In this document: in pieces, positions 28,924 to 38,707 of the stretch
How the letters are laid out: each line of letters opens with the position of its first letter
Position numbering within the stretch: position 1 is the stretch's first letter
Source: Pseudomonadota bacterium
GTDB lineage: Bacteria > Pseudomonadota > Gammaproteobacteria > Burkholderiales > Rhodocyclaceae
DNA length: 64,000 nucleotides
NCBI GenBank assembly: GCA_018241725.1
Contig: JAFEDI010000105.1
Location: 62,001 to 126,000, forward strand
Direction: 5' to 3'
Translations under genes and position numbers: made by a program
The notes under the pieces: model-generated
What the model saw: only the letters and a program-made list of their open reading frames with translations
What the model was told of the DNA's origin: nothing
The model's database searches: none

Positions 28924-29130
28924 ATGCGAACCACCGTCACCATCGACGACGAGCTGTACGAAAAAGCCCTGTCCGTGGCCGACCCCGACATGGACAAGGC
29001 CGATCTGTTTCGTGAAGCCATGAAGACCTTCGTGCGGGTCCAGGCCGCCAAGCGCCTGGCAGCACTGGGTGGGACGATGCCGGAGATGCAGGAAATCGCC
29101 CGCCGGCGCACCGACGCCGCCGATCGATGA
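28924..29130 (+). CDS. VapB-like type II antitoxin
   Basis: 68 residues: [16 protein letters not shown] is the ribbon-helix-helix DNA-binding start of VapB/DUF2191-type antitoxins; the remainder is a helical toxin-binding tail ([16 protein letters not shown]). The gene looks intact and its stop overlaps the toxin start (ATGA), the usual arrangement. With a broken toxin it may be an orphan. Confidence 0.85.
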   Translation: MRTTVTIDDELYEKALSVADPDMDKADLFREAMKTFVRVQAAKRLAALGGTMPEMQEIARRRTDAADR

Positions 29131-29244
29131 GCGTCCTGATCGACACATCCGTCTGGGTCGACCACTTCCGTAACGGCAATGCAGCGCTGGCGGAGCGCTT
29201 CGGGATCTCTCACCGGCCGGATCTGCACTGACCGGGCACCACGG
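29127..29244 (+). pseudogene. VapC toxin fragment (PIN domain, 5' end only)
   Basis: Starts [25 protein letters not shown], the first PIN strand with catalytic Asp (D6) and the following helix. After about 25 residues similarity to VapC is lost: the frame enters the duplicated tRNA end at 29245 and then unrelated sequence overlapping the next gene. The other acidic PIN residues are missing, so no active RNase is expected. Confidence 0.8.
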
Positions 29245-29385
29245 GTTCGATCCCAGTAACACCCACCGGACGCTGAAAATCGATCACCACCGGGTTACGG
29301 TGATCGGCGCACGAGCGCCAATATCCTCACAACGGGCAGGGACAAATCCGGCTCAAGGAGCGGGAAAGGTCGGATACTCCGGGCC

Positions 29386-32300
29386 ATGCCCTGCCTCTTT
29401 TCTTCGCCTCCCCGGCGGACATCGCCTGCAGCCCGATTCGTCACCTGCATCCTGGGTCTGCTGGCCTTATGCCTGCTCCTTCACTGTCCGCCGAGCCTGG
29501 CTGACAGCGGGCGTACGCGCATCCAGTTCGGCACGGACCTACCCTATGGGGTCTTCGTGGACGAGGGGGGCAAGCGAAGCATCGAAGACATCGCCCAGAT
29601 GCCCGACAGCATGTTCACACCGACACATGACGGGTTGGCCCTCAGCTATACACGCAACGCGGTGTGGTTGCGTTTCGAACGCCCGCCTGGAGATCAGGCC
29701 TGGTGGCTGGAGCTCCAACCCGCCGTGCTCGACTCCGTGCAACTCTACGAAAAGCACGCCGACGGCTGGCGGATGCGCGAGGCCGGCGACCGCCTGCCCT
29801 ACCGGGAACGGGAACTCGCCCACCGTCTGTTCGCCTTCCGGCTCACGCCGGGCTCCGCACCTCACGCCCCGGTTTTCCTGCGCATCCAGACGACCAGCTC
29901 CCTGTATCTGATCGCCCATCTGCGCACACCCGAAGCCTTTATAGAGGATGCCGAAAGCGGCGGACTGTACTGGGGCCTGTACTTCGGTGCGCTGATCATC
30001 GCCCTGCTGTTCATGCTGGCGATGGTGGCCATCAACCGCAGCCGGCCCTACCTGGCACTGAGCGTCGCACTGCTGGTGAATGGCATCTACGTGGCCAATT
30101 CCCAGGGCTTCCTGGCGGGCTCCCTGTGGCGGGAGCATCCCCAATGGGGCGACGCCAGCATCGGCATGATCGCGCCGCTGGCGATTGCCAGCATGCTATG
30201 GACGCTGCGGGAATTCGTGATCCGCATCAGCGCCCCGCGCTGGCTGGATCGCCTCTACATGCTGGCCACAGCCTATTGCGGACTGATCCCGCTGAGCCTG
30301 CTGATCGACCGCTACGGTCCGCTGATCCGCCTGGCGCTGTTCCTCAACCTGGTAGCCGGTGTCGCGGCGCTGGCCCTGCAACTGCATCGCGTCCGGACTT
30401 CCCGCGGGCACGCCGACGGCGTGCTGGCGCTGGCCCTGCTCCTTTACCTGGGCGCACTGCTGAGTGGCGTACTTCCACTGCTCGGCCTGCTGCCCGCCTC
30501 TTCGCTGCAGTTGCTGCTGCGCAACGGCCTGTTCATCCTGTTCGCGCTTCTGGCCGGCGCAGCCCTGCTGCAGGACGTCCGCCACACCTACGGGAGCCTG
30601 CTGGCCGAGAAGACCCGCGCCCTCGAAACCGCCAGCCAGACCGAGAGGCTGCTCGAATCCTGCGTCGCCGAGCGCACCCAGGCCCTCGCCGTGGCCAACG
30701 GCAAGCTCGCCGACCGACAGGCCTTGCTGCAACAGATCCTCGACACCTCCTTCGTAGCGATCTTCCTGGTGGACCGCCACGGACACATCGCGCTGGCCAA
30801 CCGGCGCATGGCCGAGATGTTCCAGCGGCCGATGGAGAGCCTGGTGGGCAGCGACTACGCCGACCTGGTGCTGCCCGCCGAACGGGAGCCCGCCCGCCAG
30901 CGGGTCCGGGCCCTGCTCGCCAACGAAATCCCGGCGGTGGATGCCGACCGCCAGTATCAGCGCGCCGATGGCAGCGTGTTCTGGGGGCACCTCACCTGCC
31001 GCCCCTTCGACAGGGCCGCCGACACCGGCGTGATCGGCGTCATCGCGGATATCAGCCAGCGCAAGGAAACCGAAGACCACGAACGGCTGCGCGGCCAGAT
31101 CCTCGAGATGCTGGCCGGCGGCGCGGTACTGCAGCAGATCCTGACCGTCATGGTCACCGGCGTCGAACGGCTGCACCCCGGCGTGCGCTGCGGCATCCAG
31201 TTGCTCGACAGCGAGGGCCGGCGCTTCCACAAGGGCATAGGCCCCAGTCTGCCGGACTTCTTCAATGCCTCCTGCGACGGCCTGGAGATCGGCATTGGCG
31301 TCGGCTCCTGCGGTACCTCCGCCTTCACCGGCGAACGCGTCATCGTCGATGACATAAGCTGCCATCCCTACTGGGCGCCCTACCTGGACCTGGCGGCGCG
31401 GGCCGGACTGGGGGCCTGCTGGTCCCAGCCGATCCGCTCCTCGAACCACCGCATCCTCGGCACGCTGGCCATCTACCACCGCACGGCCCACTCGCCGAGC
31501 GGTGCCGACATCGCGCTGATCGAGCAGATGGCCCGCCTGGCCAGCATCGCCATCGAGAAGAGCCAGGCCGAGGCCCGCCTGCGGGAGAGCGAGGAGCGCT
31601 ACCGCCTGCTCATCGACGCCAGCGCCGAAGGCATCTGCGTGGTGCAGGACGGCTTCATCCGCTTCTGCAATCCGGCCCTGTCCCGGCAACTGGGCTACAG
31701 CGAGAAGGAACTCCAGACCCGCCCCTTCGGGGACTTCGCCGTCACCGCCGACGAAGCCCGCATCTTCCGCCTCGACTCCGGAGACAGCCCCGGCGACACG
31801 CCCGACGAGCGCCACTCGATCCGCATCCTCACCCGCCACCGGGGAGCGCGCTGGTTCGACGTGGGCCGGGCCGGCATCCACTGGAACGAGCAGGCTGCCA
31901 CCCTCCATTTCTTCATCGACATCACCGAGCGCAAGGAGGCCGAGGACGCACTGCGCGGGAGCCGGGTGTTCATGCAGGACATCCTCGACTCGGTCCCCAA
32001 CGAGATCGCCGTGCTCGACCACGCCGGCATCATCGTTATGGTCAATGAAGCCTGGCGCAAGTTCTCCACGCAGAACAGCCGCCAGGGCGACCGCTGCGAA
32101 CCCAACACCGGTGTCGGCACCAGCTACCTGGAGGTGTGCAAGTGCAGCTCCGGGCCCTCCGCCGACCCTACCGCCGACATGGCCCACAACGGCATCCGTA
32201 GCGTACTCGACGGACGCCTGCCGACCTTCAGCCAGGAATACCCCTGCGACGGGCCCCAGCAGGAACGCTGGTTCACGATGACCGTCACGCCCCTCGGTGG

Positions 32301-32958
32301 CGGCCGCCGCGGCGCAGTCGTCGTGCATAGCGACATCTCGGAGCGCAAGCGCATCGAGGAGCAGATCCGCAAGCTCGCCTACTACGACAGCCTGACCCAG
32401 CTCGCCAACCGGCGTCTGCTCCACGACCGCCTGGCCCTCGCCCAGGCCACCAGCAAGCGCAACGGCGAATACGGCGCGCTGATCCTCCTCGACCTGGACA
32501 ACTTCAAGCCCCTCAACGACGAGTATGGGCACGCCGTCGGCGACCTGCTGCTGATCGAGGTGGCGCACCGCCTGATCCGCAGCGTACGGGCCATGGACAC
32601 CGTGGCCCGCCTGGGCGGCGACGAGTTCGTCGTCGTCCTCGGCGGCCTGGATGCCGACCAGGACGTGTCCCGCCTCGAAGCTCTGGCCATCGCCGAGAAG
32701 ATCCGCCAGGCCCTGGCCCGCCCCTATCGGCTGACACTGCAGGACGGCGACGGCGCGGGCACCGTCGAGCACCGCTGCTCGTCGAGCATCGGCGTGGCCC
32801 TGTTCCACGGCCTGAGCGTCAGCCAGAACGAGATCCTCAAGTCCGCCGACATCGCGATGTATCGCGCCAAGGTCTCCGGACGCAACACGGTTCACCTGTA
32901 CGAATCCATTCCGCTGCCGGCCGAACGGCCGTCCGGCGGACCGGGCCAGACCGACTGA
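29386..32958 (+). CDS. Multi-sensor diguanylate cyclase (7TMR-DISM, PAS-GAF-PAS-PAS, GGDEF)
   Basis: 1190 residues. Signal-like N-terminus, then a periplasmic 7TMR-DISMED2 domain (about 45-175), seven membrane helices (about 190-400), a short coiled coil, PAS (455-570), GAF (574-726), PAS (738-855), PAS (861-986) and a GGDEF domain (995-1175). The active site RLGGDEF (about 1075-1081) is intact, preceded five residues earlier by RAMD, the RxxD product-inhibition site. No EAL domain. It makes c-di-GMP in response to a periplasmic ligand plus cytosolic signals, all unknown. No clear ribosome site; the reading frame of the vapC remnant overlaps its first codons. Confidence 0.93.
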   Translation: MPCLFSSPPRRTSPAARFVTCILGLLALCLLLHCPPSLADSGRTRIQFGTDLPYGVFVDEGGKRSIEDIAQMPDSMFTPTHDGLALSYTRNAVWLRFERPPGDQAWWLELQPAVLDSVQLYEKHADGWRMREAGDRLPYRERELAHRLFAFRLTPGSAPHAPVFLRIQTTSSLYLIAHLRTPEAFIEDAESGGLYWGLYFGALIIALLFMLAMVAINRSRPYLALSVALLVNGIYVANSQGFLAGSLWREHPQWGDASIGMIAPLAIASMLWTLREFVIRISAPRWLDRLYMLATAYCGLIPLSLLIDRYGPLIRLALFLNLVAGVAALALQLHRVRTSRGHADGVLALALLLYLGALLSGVLPLLGLLPASSLQLLLRNGLFILFALLAGAALLQDVRHTYGSLLAEKTRALETASQTERLLESCVAERTQALAVANGKLADRQALLQQILDTSFVAIFLVDRHGHIALANRRMAEMFQRPMESLVGSDYADLVLPAEREPARQRVRALLANEIPAVDADRQYQRADGSVFWGHLTCRPFDRAADTGVIGVIADISQRKETEDHERLRGQILEMLAGGAVLQQILTVMVTGVERLHPGVRCGIQLLDSEGRRFHKGIGPSLPDFFNASCDGLEIGIGVGSCGTSAFTGERVIVDDISCHPYWAPYLDLAARAGLGACWSQPIRSSNHRILGTLAIYHRTAHSPSGADIALIEQMARLASIAIEKSQAEARLRESEERYRLLIDASAEGICVVQDGFIRFCNPALSRQLGYSEKELQTRPFGDFAVTADEARIFRLDSGDSPGDTPDERHSIRILTRHRGARWFDVGRAGIHWNEQAATLHFFIDITERKEAEDALRGSRVFMQDILDSVPNEIAVLDHAGIIVMVNEAWRKFSTQNSRQGDRCEPNTGVGTSYLEVCKCSSGPSADPTADMAHNGIRSVLDGRLPTFSQEYPCDGPQQERWFTMTVTPLGGGRRGAVVVHSDISERKRIEEQIRKLAYYDSLTQLANRRLLHDRLALAQATSKRNGEYGALILLDLDNFKPLNDEYGHAVGDLLLIEVAHRLIRSVRAMDTVARLGGDEFVVVLGGLDADQDVSRLEALAIAEKIRQALARPYRLTLQDGDGAGTVEHRCSSSIGVALFHGLSVSQNEILKSADIAMYRAKVSGRNTVHLYESIPLPAERPSGGPGQTD

Positions 32959-32975
32959 GGGCCGGCCCGGCCCGC

Positions 32976-35045
32976 TCAGCCCATCCCGTCCAGCAGCCCC
33001 GATACCCGCAGCACCCGCCGCTCGACGGCCCGCTCCAGCACCTTCGAGGCCGGCGCATCGGCCAGCGTGAACCAGCGCCTGGCGCGGGTGATGCCGGTAT
33101 AGACCAGCTCGCGGGTCAGGATCGGGTTGAGCCCGTCCGGCAGCACCAGCGCCGCATGGGTGAATTCCGAACCCTGGGATTTGTGTACCGTCAGCGCATA
33201 CACCGTCTCGACGGCCTGCAGGCGGCTCGGCAGCACCCATTTGACGCCCTGGCTGCCGTCGCCGCTGGGGAAGGCCACGCGCAACTGGCTGCCGCCGCCC
33301 TCCAGCGGCAATTCCAGCGTGATGCCGATGTCGCCGTTCATCAGGCCGAGGCCATAGTCGTTGCGCGTCACCAGCACTGGCCGGCCGCCGTACCAGCCCT
33401 CCTCGGCCAGGATCAGTCCGGCCTCGTGCAACCAGCCGGCAATGCGCCGGTTGAGGCCCTCGACACCCCACTGGCCGCGGCGCAGCGCGCACAGCAGCTG
33501 GAACTGGCCGTGGGCGGCGAGCACCTGCAGCGCCCAGGCGTCCAATGTGTCCTGGGATGCGCTGGCGGCCGGACGCTGCTCCGCCATCACGTGCAGGAAG
33601 TGCCGGTAGCCCCGGGGCCGCTCGCCATCGGCGGCGGCCGGCGCGCCGTTGTCACCGTCCACCACCAGCCGGCGCAGCGCGGCCTCGCCTTCGCCGCCGA
33701 GCGCGATGCGCGCCAGATCGGCATAGCCCTGCGCGAACACGCCGGCGACGCGTTCCACCGCGCCGTCGTTCACCGCCGCCGCCAGCTGGCCGATGCCGCT
33801 GTCGCCGCTGAAACGGTGGCTGTGGCGCAGCATCGCCACGGCCTGGTCCAGCGGCGTGCCGGCAACGTCGATCAGTTCCGCGCCCATCGACTCGCCGGTG
33901 GCGGCTTCCAGCCAGGCACGGCTGTCCGGCGTGTAATGCCCCTCGCGGGCGCGCCGGCACAGCTCGCCGAGCACCGCGCCCGCTTCCACCGAGGCCAGCT
34001 GGTCCTTGTCGCCGAGCAGCACCAGCCGCGCCGACGGCGGCAGCGCGGCGAGCACGGCGGCCATCATCTCCAGGTCCACCATCGACGCCTCGTCCACCAC
34101 CAGCACCTCGAGGGGTAGCGGATTGCCTGCGTGGTGGCGGAAATGGCGGGTGTCCGGCCGGCTGCCGAGCAGGCGGTGCAGGGTCGTCACCGCCACCGGA
34201 ATCGCCGCCCGCACCTGCTCGCCGGCCGGCAGGCCGTCCAGCTGGAGCTTGGCCACCGCGCCGGCGATGGATTCGTTGAGGCGTGCCGCCGCCTTGCCGG
34301 TCGGCGCCGCCAGACGGATGCGCAGCGGGCGCTCGGGCCGCTCGGCCAGCGCCAGCGCCTGCAGCACCGCCAGCAGGCGCACCACCGTGGTCGTCTTGCC
34401 GGTACCGGGGCCGCCAGTGACGATCGCGAAGGCGCTGCGCGCCGCCAGCGCGCAGGCCAGCTTCTGCCAGTCCGGCCCCGCCACGCCCGGCGCCGGCGGG
34501 AACAGCACGTCCAGCGCCGCGCGCAGGGCATCCAGCGGCAAGTGCTGCTGACGCTCCGTCATGTCGGTCAGGCGCTGGCGGATACCGTCCTGCACGTCCT
34601 GCTCGTACTGCCAGTAGCGGCGCAGATAGACGCGCTGGCCGACGCGTACGAGCGGCGTATTGCCCACCTCACTGCCGGGCCCGCCGCCAACCAGCAGCGG
34701 ATACTCCAGCGCCGCCAGCCACTGCGCCACAGTCAGGCCGTCGAGCACATCGGCGGGCAAAGGCGGCAGTTCCACACCGTCCGACTCGCCGGCCCCTTCG
34801 GGCGGCAGGGACAGCGCGAAGCCCGGATCGTGCAGCGTGTCCCCCAGATCCAGGCAGGCATGGCCGCGGCCGAGCTGGTGGCTGGCCAGCGCCGCGGCGA
34901 GGATCAACAGCGGCGGCGCGGCAGGCGCCTCGCGCTGCAGAAAGTCGGCGAAGGCCGCGTCCAGCGCCCGCAACCAGCCCTGCTCGGCCCAGCGGGAGAG
35001 CAGCGCCTTCATCGCGGCCGGATCGTCGTAGGTACGGAAAGTCAT
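32976..35045 (-). CDS. recD: RecD, exonuclease V alpha subunit (helicase)
   Basis: 689 residues, SF1B helicase. Walker A GGPGTGKTTTVVRLLA, motif II VVDEASMVDLEMM, and the C-terminal ALTVHKSQGSEFTHAAL and TGITRARRWFTL motifs are present. Moves 5' to 3' as the fast motor of RecBCD. Starts 4 nt inside the recB stop (ATGA). Third gene of recC-recB-recD. Confidence 0.96.
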   Translation of the reverse strand: MTFRTYDDPAAMKALLSRWAEQGWLRALDAAFADFLQREAPAAPPLLILAAALASHQLGRGHACLDLGDTLHDPGFALSLPPEGAGESDGVELPPLPADVLDGLTVAQWLAALEYPLLVGGGPGSEVGNTPLVRVGQRVYLRRYWQYEQDVQDGIRQRLTDMTERQQHLPLDALRAALDVLFPPAPGVAGPDWQKLACALAARSAFAIVTGGPGTGKTTTVVRLLAVLQALALAERPERPLRIRLAAPTGKAAARLNESIAGAVAKLQLDGLPAGEQVRAAIPVAVTTLHRLLGSRPDTRHFRHHAGNPLPLEVLVVDEASMVDLEMMAAVLAALPPSARLVLLGDKDQLASVEAGAVLGELCRRAREGHYTPDSRAWLEAATGESMGAELIDVAGTPLDQAVAMLRHSHRFSGDSGIGQLAAAVNDGAVERVAGVFAQGYADLARIALGGEGEAALRRLVVDGDNGAPAAADGERPRGYRHFLHVMAEQRPAASASQDTLDAWALQVLAAHGQFQLLCALRRGQWGVEGLNRRIAGWLHEAGLILAEEGWYGGRPVLVTRNDYGLGLMNGDIGITLELPLEGGGSQLRVAFPSGDGSQGVKWVLPSRLQAVETVYALTVHKSQGSEFTHAALVLPDGLNPILTRELVYTGITRARRWFTLADAPASKVLERAVERRVLRVSGLLDGMG

Positions 35046-38000
35046 GCGGCCTCCTGGCGGCGGGCGCCGGCGAACAGCGCGTCGAGGGTTTCGATCAACT
35101 CCCGCGGCGGACGCTCGGCGTGGATACCGCGGCTGGCGGCGCGGCTGCCGCGCAGGAACAGGTAGAGCGCGCCGCCCACATGACGGTCGTAGTCGTAGTC
35201 CGGCAGGCGGAGCTTGAGCAGGCGGTGCAGGGCCAGCAGGTAGAGCACATACTGCAGCTCGTAGCGCTCGGCCAGCACCGCATCGCGCATGGCCTCCGGC
35301 GTGTAGGCCGCGTCGTCGTCGCCGAGGCGGTTGGACTTGTAGTCCACCACGTAGTAGCGGCCGTCGTGCTCCACCAACAGGTCGATGAAGCCCTTCAACA
35401 TGCCGTTGAGCTGCCCCTTGTCGAGCACTGGCCGCGTCGCGCCGCCGAGGGTGTGGCTGCGCACCAGGGCGTCCAGCGCCGGCAGATCCACGTCATGCAC
35501 GGCGATCCAGAACTCCATCTCGGCAACGCAATTGGCGAGGCCGGCCAGGGTCAGCGGCGCTGCGGCGCTATCGCCCTCGACCAGCGGCAACTGCAGGTAA
35601 GCCAGCATCCACTCGGTGAGCGGATCGATCCAGCGCTCCCAGCCGCGCGCTGCGCAGCGACGGGCAACGGTGTCGCGCAGCAGGGCCGGCGCCGCAGCGA
35701 CGCGGGCAAAGCCCTGCTTGGCGGCCCATTCGAACAGATCGTGCAGGAAGGTGCCGACCGCCGCACCGCGCGGGAAATCGTGCAGTCCTCCCCCCGCGGT
35801 CTTGCCGGCCGCCGGCACCGGCGTATCGGCGCGGGCCGTGGCGGTCTCGTGGAAGACGTCTTCCGCCGGCGTATCCGGCCCCTGCCCTGCGCTGCTGTGC
35901 AGCGCCGAGTAGCTGGCGATCCACCAGCGCTCGCGCACCGCGCGCAGCGGCTGGCGGGCGGCGCCTTCGACAAGTGCCGTGTCGCGGGCCTGATAGCGCG
36001 CCTCGCTGGCTTCTGGCTCGTCGAGCAGCGCAATGCCTTCGGCGGCGGCCAGTTCGGCCAGCCCTTCATCGAGGCTGCCACCAAGCAGGTAGCCAAGGGC
36101 GCTGCGCTCCAGCCCGTCCAGCGCCGCGGTGCTGACCCAGGTCGCGTAGCGGGCGCGGGTCAGCGCCACGTAGAGCTTGCGCAGGTCTTCGCCGAGGCGC
36201 TCCCGGTCGGCCAGCGCCAGCTGGGCCGGGTCGTCGCCCTGCAGGGCCAATTGCAGGTGGCCGGCGGCGTCGTGCCACTTGAGCGGCAGATCGGTGGACT
36301 TGGTGGCGCGGAAGCTGCACGCGAAGGGCAGGAAGACCAGCGGGTATTCGAGGCCCTTGGACTTGTGGATGGTCACCACCTTCACCAGGTCGGCGTCGCT
36401 CTCCAGGCGCACCTGGCGGGTGTCGCCGCCGACCTTGTCCTCGCGGCGCTGTTCGGCGAGGTGGCGGATCAGCGCGTGCTCGCCGTCGAGCAGCAGGCTG
36501 GCCTGCTGCAGGAGTTCGGCCAGGTGCAGCAGGTCGGTGAGGCTGCGCTCCCCCGCCCCGCCGGCGGCCAGCAGGCGCGCCGGCACGCGGAAGTCGTTGA
36601 GCAGGCGGCGCAGCATCGGCAGCACGCCCTGGCGCCGCCAGCATTCCCGGTAGGCACGGAACTGGTCGATGCGTTCGTCCCAGGCCGTCTCGTCCCGGTT
36701 GAGGCCGTCCAGCTCAGCCCAATCCAGCCCCAGCGTCGGCGTGGCCAGCGCGGCGCGCAGCAGGCGGCCGTCGTCCGGCTCGGCGCAGGCGGACAGCCAC
36801 AGCTGCAGTTCCACCGCCTCCGGGCGGCGGAACACCGACTCCTTCTCCGACAGGTACACGCTGCGCACACCGCGCACCGCCAGCGCATCGCGGATCGCCG
36901 TGGCCTCGCTGCCGCTGCTGACCAGCACCGCCATGTCGGCCGGGCGCAGCGCCCGCGCCTCCTTGCCGAAGAAGCCGGCCTGACCCTGCTGTCCGAGGTT
37001 GAGCAGACGCACCATCTCGCTGGCGCAGACCCCGGCCATCGCAGACACGTATTCGGTCTTCGACGGCGCCTTGCCATCGTCCTTCGGCGGCAGCCGCCAC
37101 AGGTTCAGCGCCGGCAGTTCGGCACCTTCCGCCTGCAGCACATCGTCGCGGCCATTGGCGTCGGCGGGCAGGAAGGGCACCGGGTTGCCGGCGTCGCTGC
37201 GGAACAGGAAGGCACCGGCCCCACCGTCGCGCTCTTCGGCCAGCGCGAAGCAGCGGTTGGCAGCGGCCACCATCGCGTGGGTCGAGCGGAAGTTGCGCCG
37301 CAGCGTGTAATGCCGGCCTGCGGTGGCGGCGCGGGCGGCCAGATAGGTGTAGATATCGGCGCCACGGAAGGCGTAGATGGCCTGCTTGGGGTCGCCGATG
37401 AGGATCAGCGCGGTGCTCTCATCGTTGGCCGCGACGCGATAGACCGCGTCAAAGATGCGGTACTGCACCGCATCGGTGTCCTGGAACTCGTCGATCAGCG
37501 CCACCGGAAACTGCTCGCGGATCACCTGGGCCAGGCGGGCGCCGTTGGGGCCGGCCAGCGCCGCGTCGAGGCGGGTCAGCAGATCGTTGAAGCCCATCCT
37601 GGCGTGGCGGGCCTGTTCGGCGGCGAAACGCTGGGCGACCCAGCGGGCGGCGTGGCGCAGCACGTCGTCGCGGGCGTCGGGCAGCGCGGCGAGCTGGGCC
37701 TGCAAGTCGGCGATGGCGGCCAGCGCCGGATGATCGGGCGGCGGCAGCTTGTCGGTCTTCCAGACCTCGGCCATGCCGTCGGGCGTCAGGCGCGTCCAGC
37801 CGGTGTTGAGCACCGGGCTGAGCTGGGCCGGATCGTCCCGCCAGGCGGCCAGCGCATCCAGCCAGGTGTCGTAGTTGTTCTTCTTGAGCTTCGTTCCGTT
37901 GATGTGCTTGGCGTCGCGGGCAGCGTCGAGCAACGCACGCAGTTCCTCCACCCAGTCGCTCCACGGCGCTTTCAGTAGTGCCAACTGGCGCTGCTTCTCC

Positions 38001-38707
38001 GCCTCGGCAACTGCCACGGACGCTGCCGGTGCCGCCGCTTCGCCCAGCAGGTCGGCATGCAGCAGAAGCTGCTTCACTTCGCCCTGCAGCGCTTCGGGTG
38101 CCCCCCACCAGCCATTCACCGCGCGGGCCGCTTCCACGTCCAGCGGGTACATGAAACTGCGCCAGTAGTCGCGCACCACCTCGGCCAGCAGCTCGTCCTG
38201 GTTGGTTTCGAGGGTCTGGGTGAACAGGCTGTCGCTGTCGAAGGCGTGCTCGCGCAGCATGCGGTTGCACCAGCCGTGGATGGTGGACACTGCCGCCTCG
38301 TCCATCCACTCGGCGGCCAGCTGCAGCTTGCGTGCGCAGCCGGGCCAGGCTTCCGGCGGGTAGTCGGCGCGCAGGTCGTGGAGCAGGTCCTTACCGGGTT
38401 CGATGTCCGATACCACCTTGGCCGGATCGGCGAGGAAGTAACCGGCCGCCTCGGCCAGGCGGGCGCGGATGCGGTCGCGCAGCTCCTTGGTGGCCGCATC
38501 GGTGAAGGTGACGACGAGGATCTCCGGCGGCGTCAGCGGGCGCCCGAAGGCGGCACCGTCGGCGCCGTGGCCGAGCACCAGGCGCACGTACAGCGCGGCG
38601 ATCGTGAAGGTCTTGCCGGTACCCGCGCTGGCCTCGATGAGGCGGCTGCCGGACAACGGAAAGCGCAGCGGCGCGAGATCGGCGGGGGTCGGGGAAATCG
38701 GGCTCAT
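35042..38707 (-). CDS. recB: RecB, exonuclease V beta subunit (helicase-nuclease)
   Basis: 1221 residues. N-terminal SF1A helicase: EASAGTGKTFTIAALY (Walker A), LIDEFQDTD (motif II) and VVTIHKSKGLEYPLVFLP (motif V). The C-terminal nuclease has the catalytic VDYKSNRLG (Asp/Lys of the RecB nuclease motif) near residue 1135. Processes double-strand breaks for recombination with RecC and RecD. Start overlaps the recC stop. Confidence 0.97.
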   Translation of the reverse strand: MSPISPTPADLAPLRFPLSGSRLIEASAGTGKTFTIAALYVRLVLGHGADGAAFGRPLTPPEILVVTFTDAATKELRDRIRARLAEAAGYFLADPAKVVSDIEPGKDLLHDLRADYPPEAWPGCARKLQLAAEWMDEAAVSTIHGWCNRMLREHAFDSDSLFTQTLETNQDELLAEVVRDYWRSFMYPLDVEAARAVNGWWGAPEALQGEVKQLLLHADLLGEAAAPAASVAVAEAEKQRQLALLKAPWSDWVEELRALLDAARDAKHINGTKLKKNNYDTWLDALAAWRDDPAQLSPVLNTGWTRLTPDGMAEVWKTDKLPPPDHPALAAIADLQAQLAALPDARDDVLRHAARWVAQRFAAEQARHARMGFNDLLTRLDAALAGPNGARLAQVIREQFPVALIDEFQDTDAVQYRIFDAVYRVAANDESTALILIGDPKQAIYAFRGADIYTYLAARAATAGRHYTLRRNFRSTHAMVAAANRCFALAEERDGGAGAFLFRSDAGNPVPFLPADANGRDDVLQAEGAELPALNLWRLPPKDDGKAPSKTEYVSAMAGVCASEMVRLLNLGQQGQAGFFGKEARALRPADMAVLVSSGSEATAIRDALAVRGVRSVYLSEKESVFRRPEAVELQLWLSACAEPDDGRLLRAALATPTLGLDWAELDGLNRDETAWDERIDQFRAYRECWRRQGVLPMLRRLLNDFRVPARLLAAGGAGERSLTDLLHLAELLQQASLLLDGEHALIRHLAEQRREDKVGGDTRQVRLESDADLVKVVTIHKSKGLEYPLVFLPFACSFRATKSTDLPLKWHDAAGHLQLALQGDDPAQLALADRERLGEDLRKLYVALTRARYATWVSTAALDGLERSALGYLLGGSLDEGLAELAAAEGIALLDEPEASEARYQARDTALVEGAARQPLRAVRERWWIASYSALHSSAGQGPDTPAEDVFHETATARADTPVPAAGKTAGGGLHDFPRGAAVGTFLHDLFEWAAKQGFARVAAAPALLRDTVARRCAARGWERWIDPLTEWMLAYLQLPLVEGDSAAAPLTLAGLANCVAEMEFWIAVHDVDLPALDALVRSHTLGGATRPVLDKGQLNGMLKGFIDLLVEHDGRYYVVDYKSNRLGDDDAAYTPEAMRDAVLAERYELQYVLYLLALHRLLKLRLPDYDYDRHVGGALYLFLRGSRAASRGIHAERPPRELIETLDALFAGARRQEAA

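Larger units (their letters stand above)
28700..29268 (+). mobile_element. Relic insertion at the tRNA-Val 3' end (att-like direct repeats)
   Basis: The tRNA 3' segment GGTTCGATCCCAGTA-CCG-CCCACC (28700-28723) recurs with two changes at 29245-29268. The 545-bp interval holds a VapB-like antitoxin and the beginning of a VapC toxin that runs out at the second repeat. No integrase remains. This is the footprint expected after tRNA-targeted integration followed by deletion; that history is inference. Confidence 0.6.

Noticed and set aside
29245-29268. Second tRNA gene
   Set aside because: Only the 3' part (T-arm to CCA side) is present and no 5' half or anticodon arm precedes it.
35120-37978. 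Long plus-strand frame (952 aa) antisense to recB
   Set aside because: Shadow of a GC-rich gene; recB motifs are intact on the other strand. The same applies to the long antisense frames over the urt, ure, recC, RND and nif genes.
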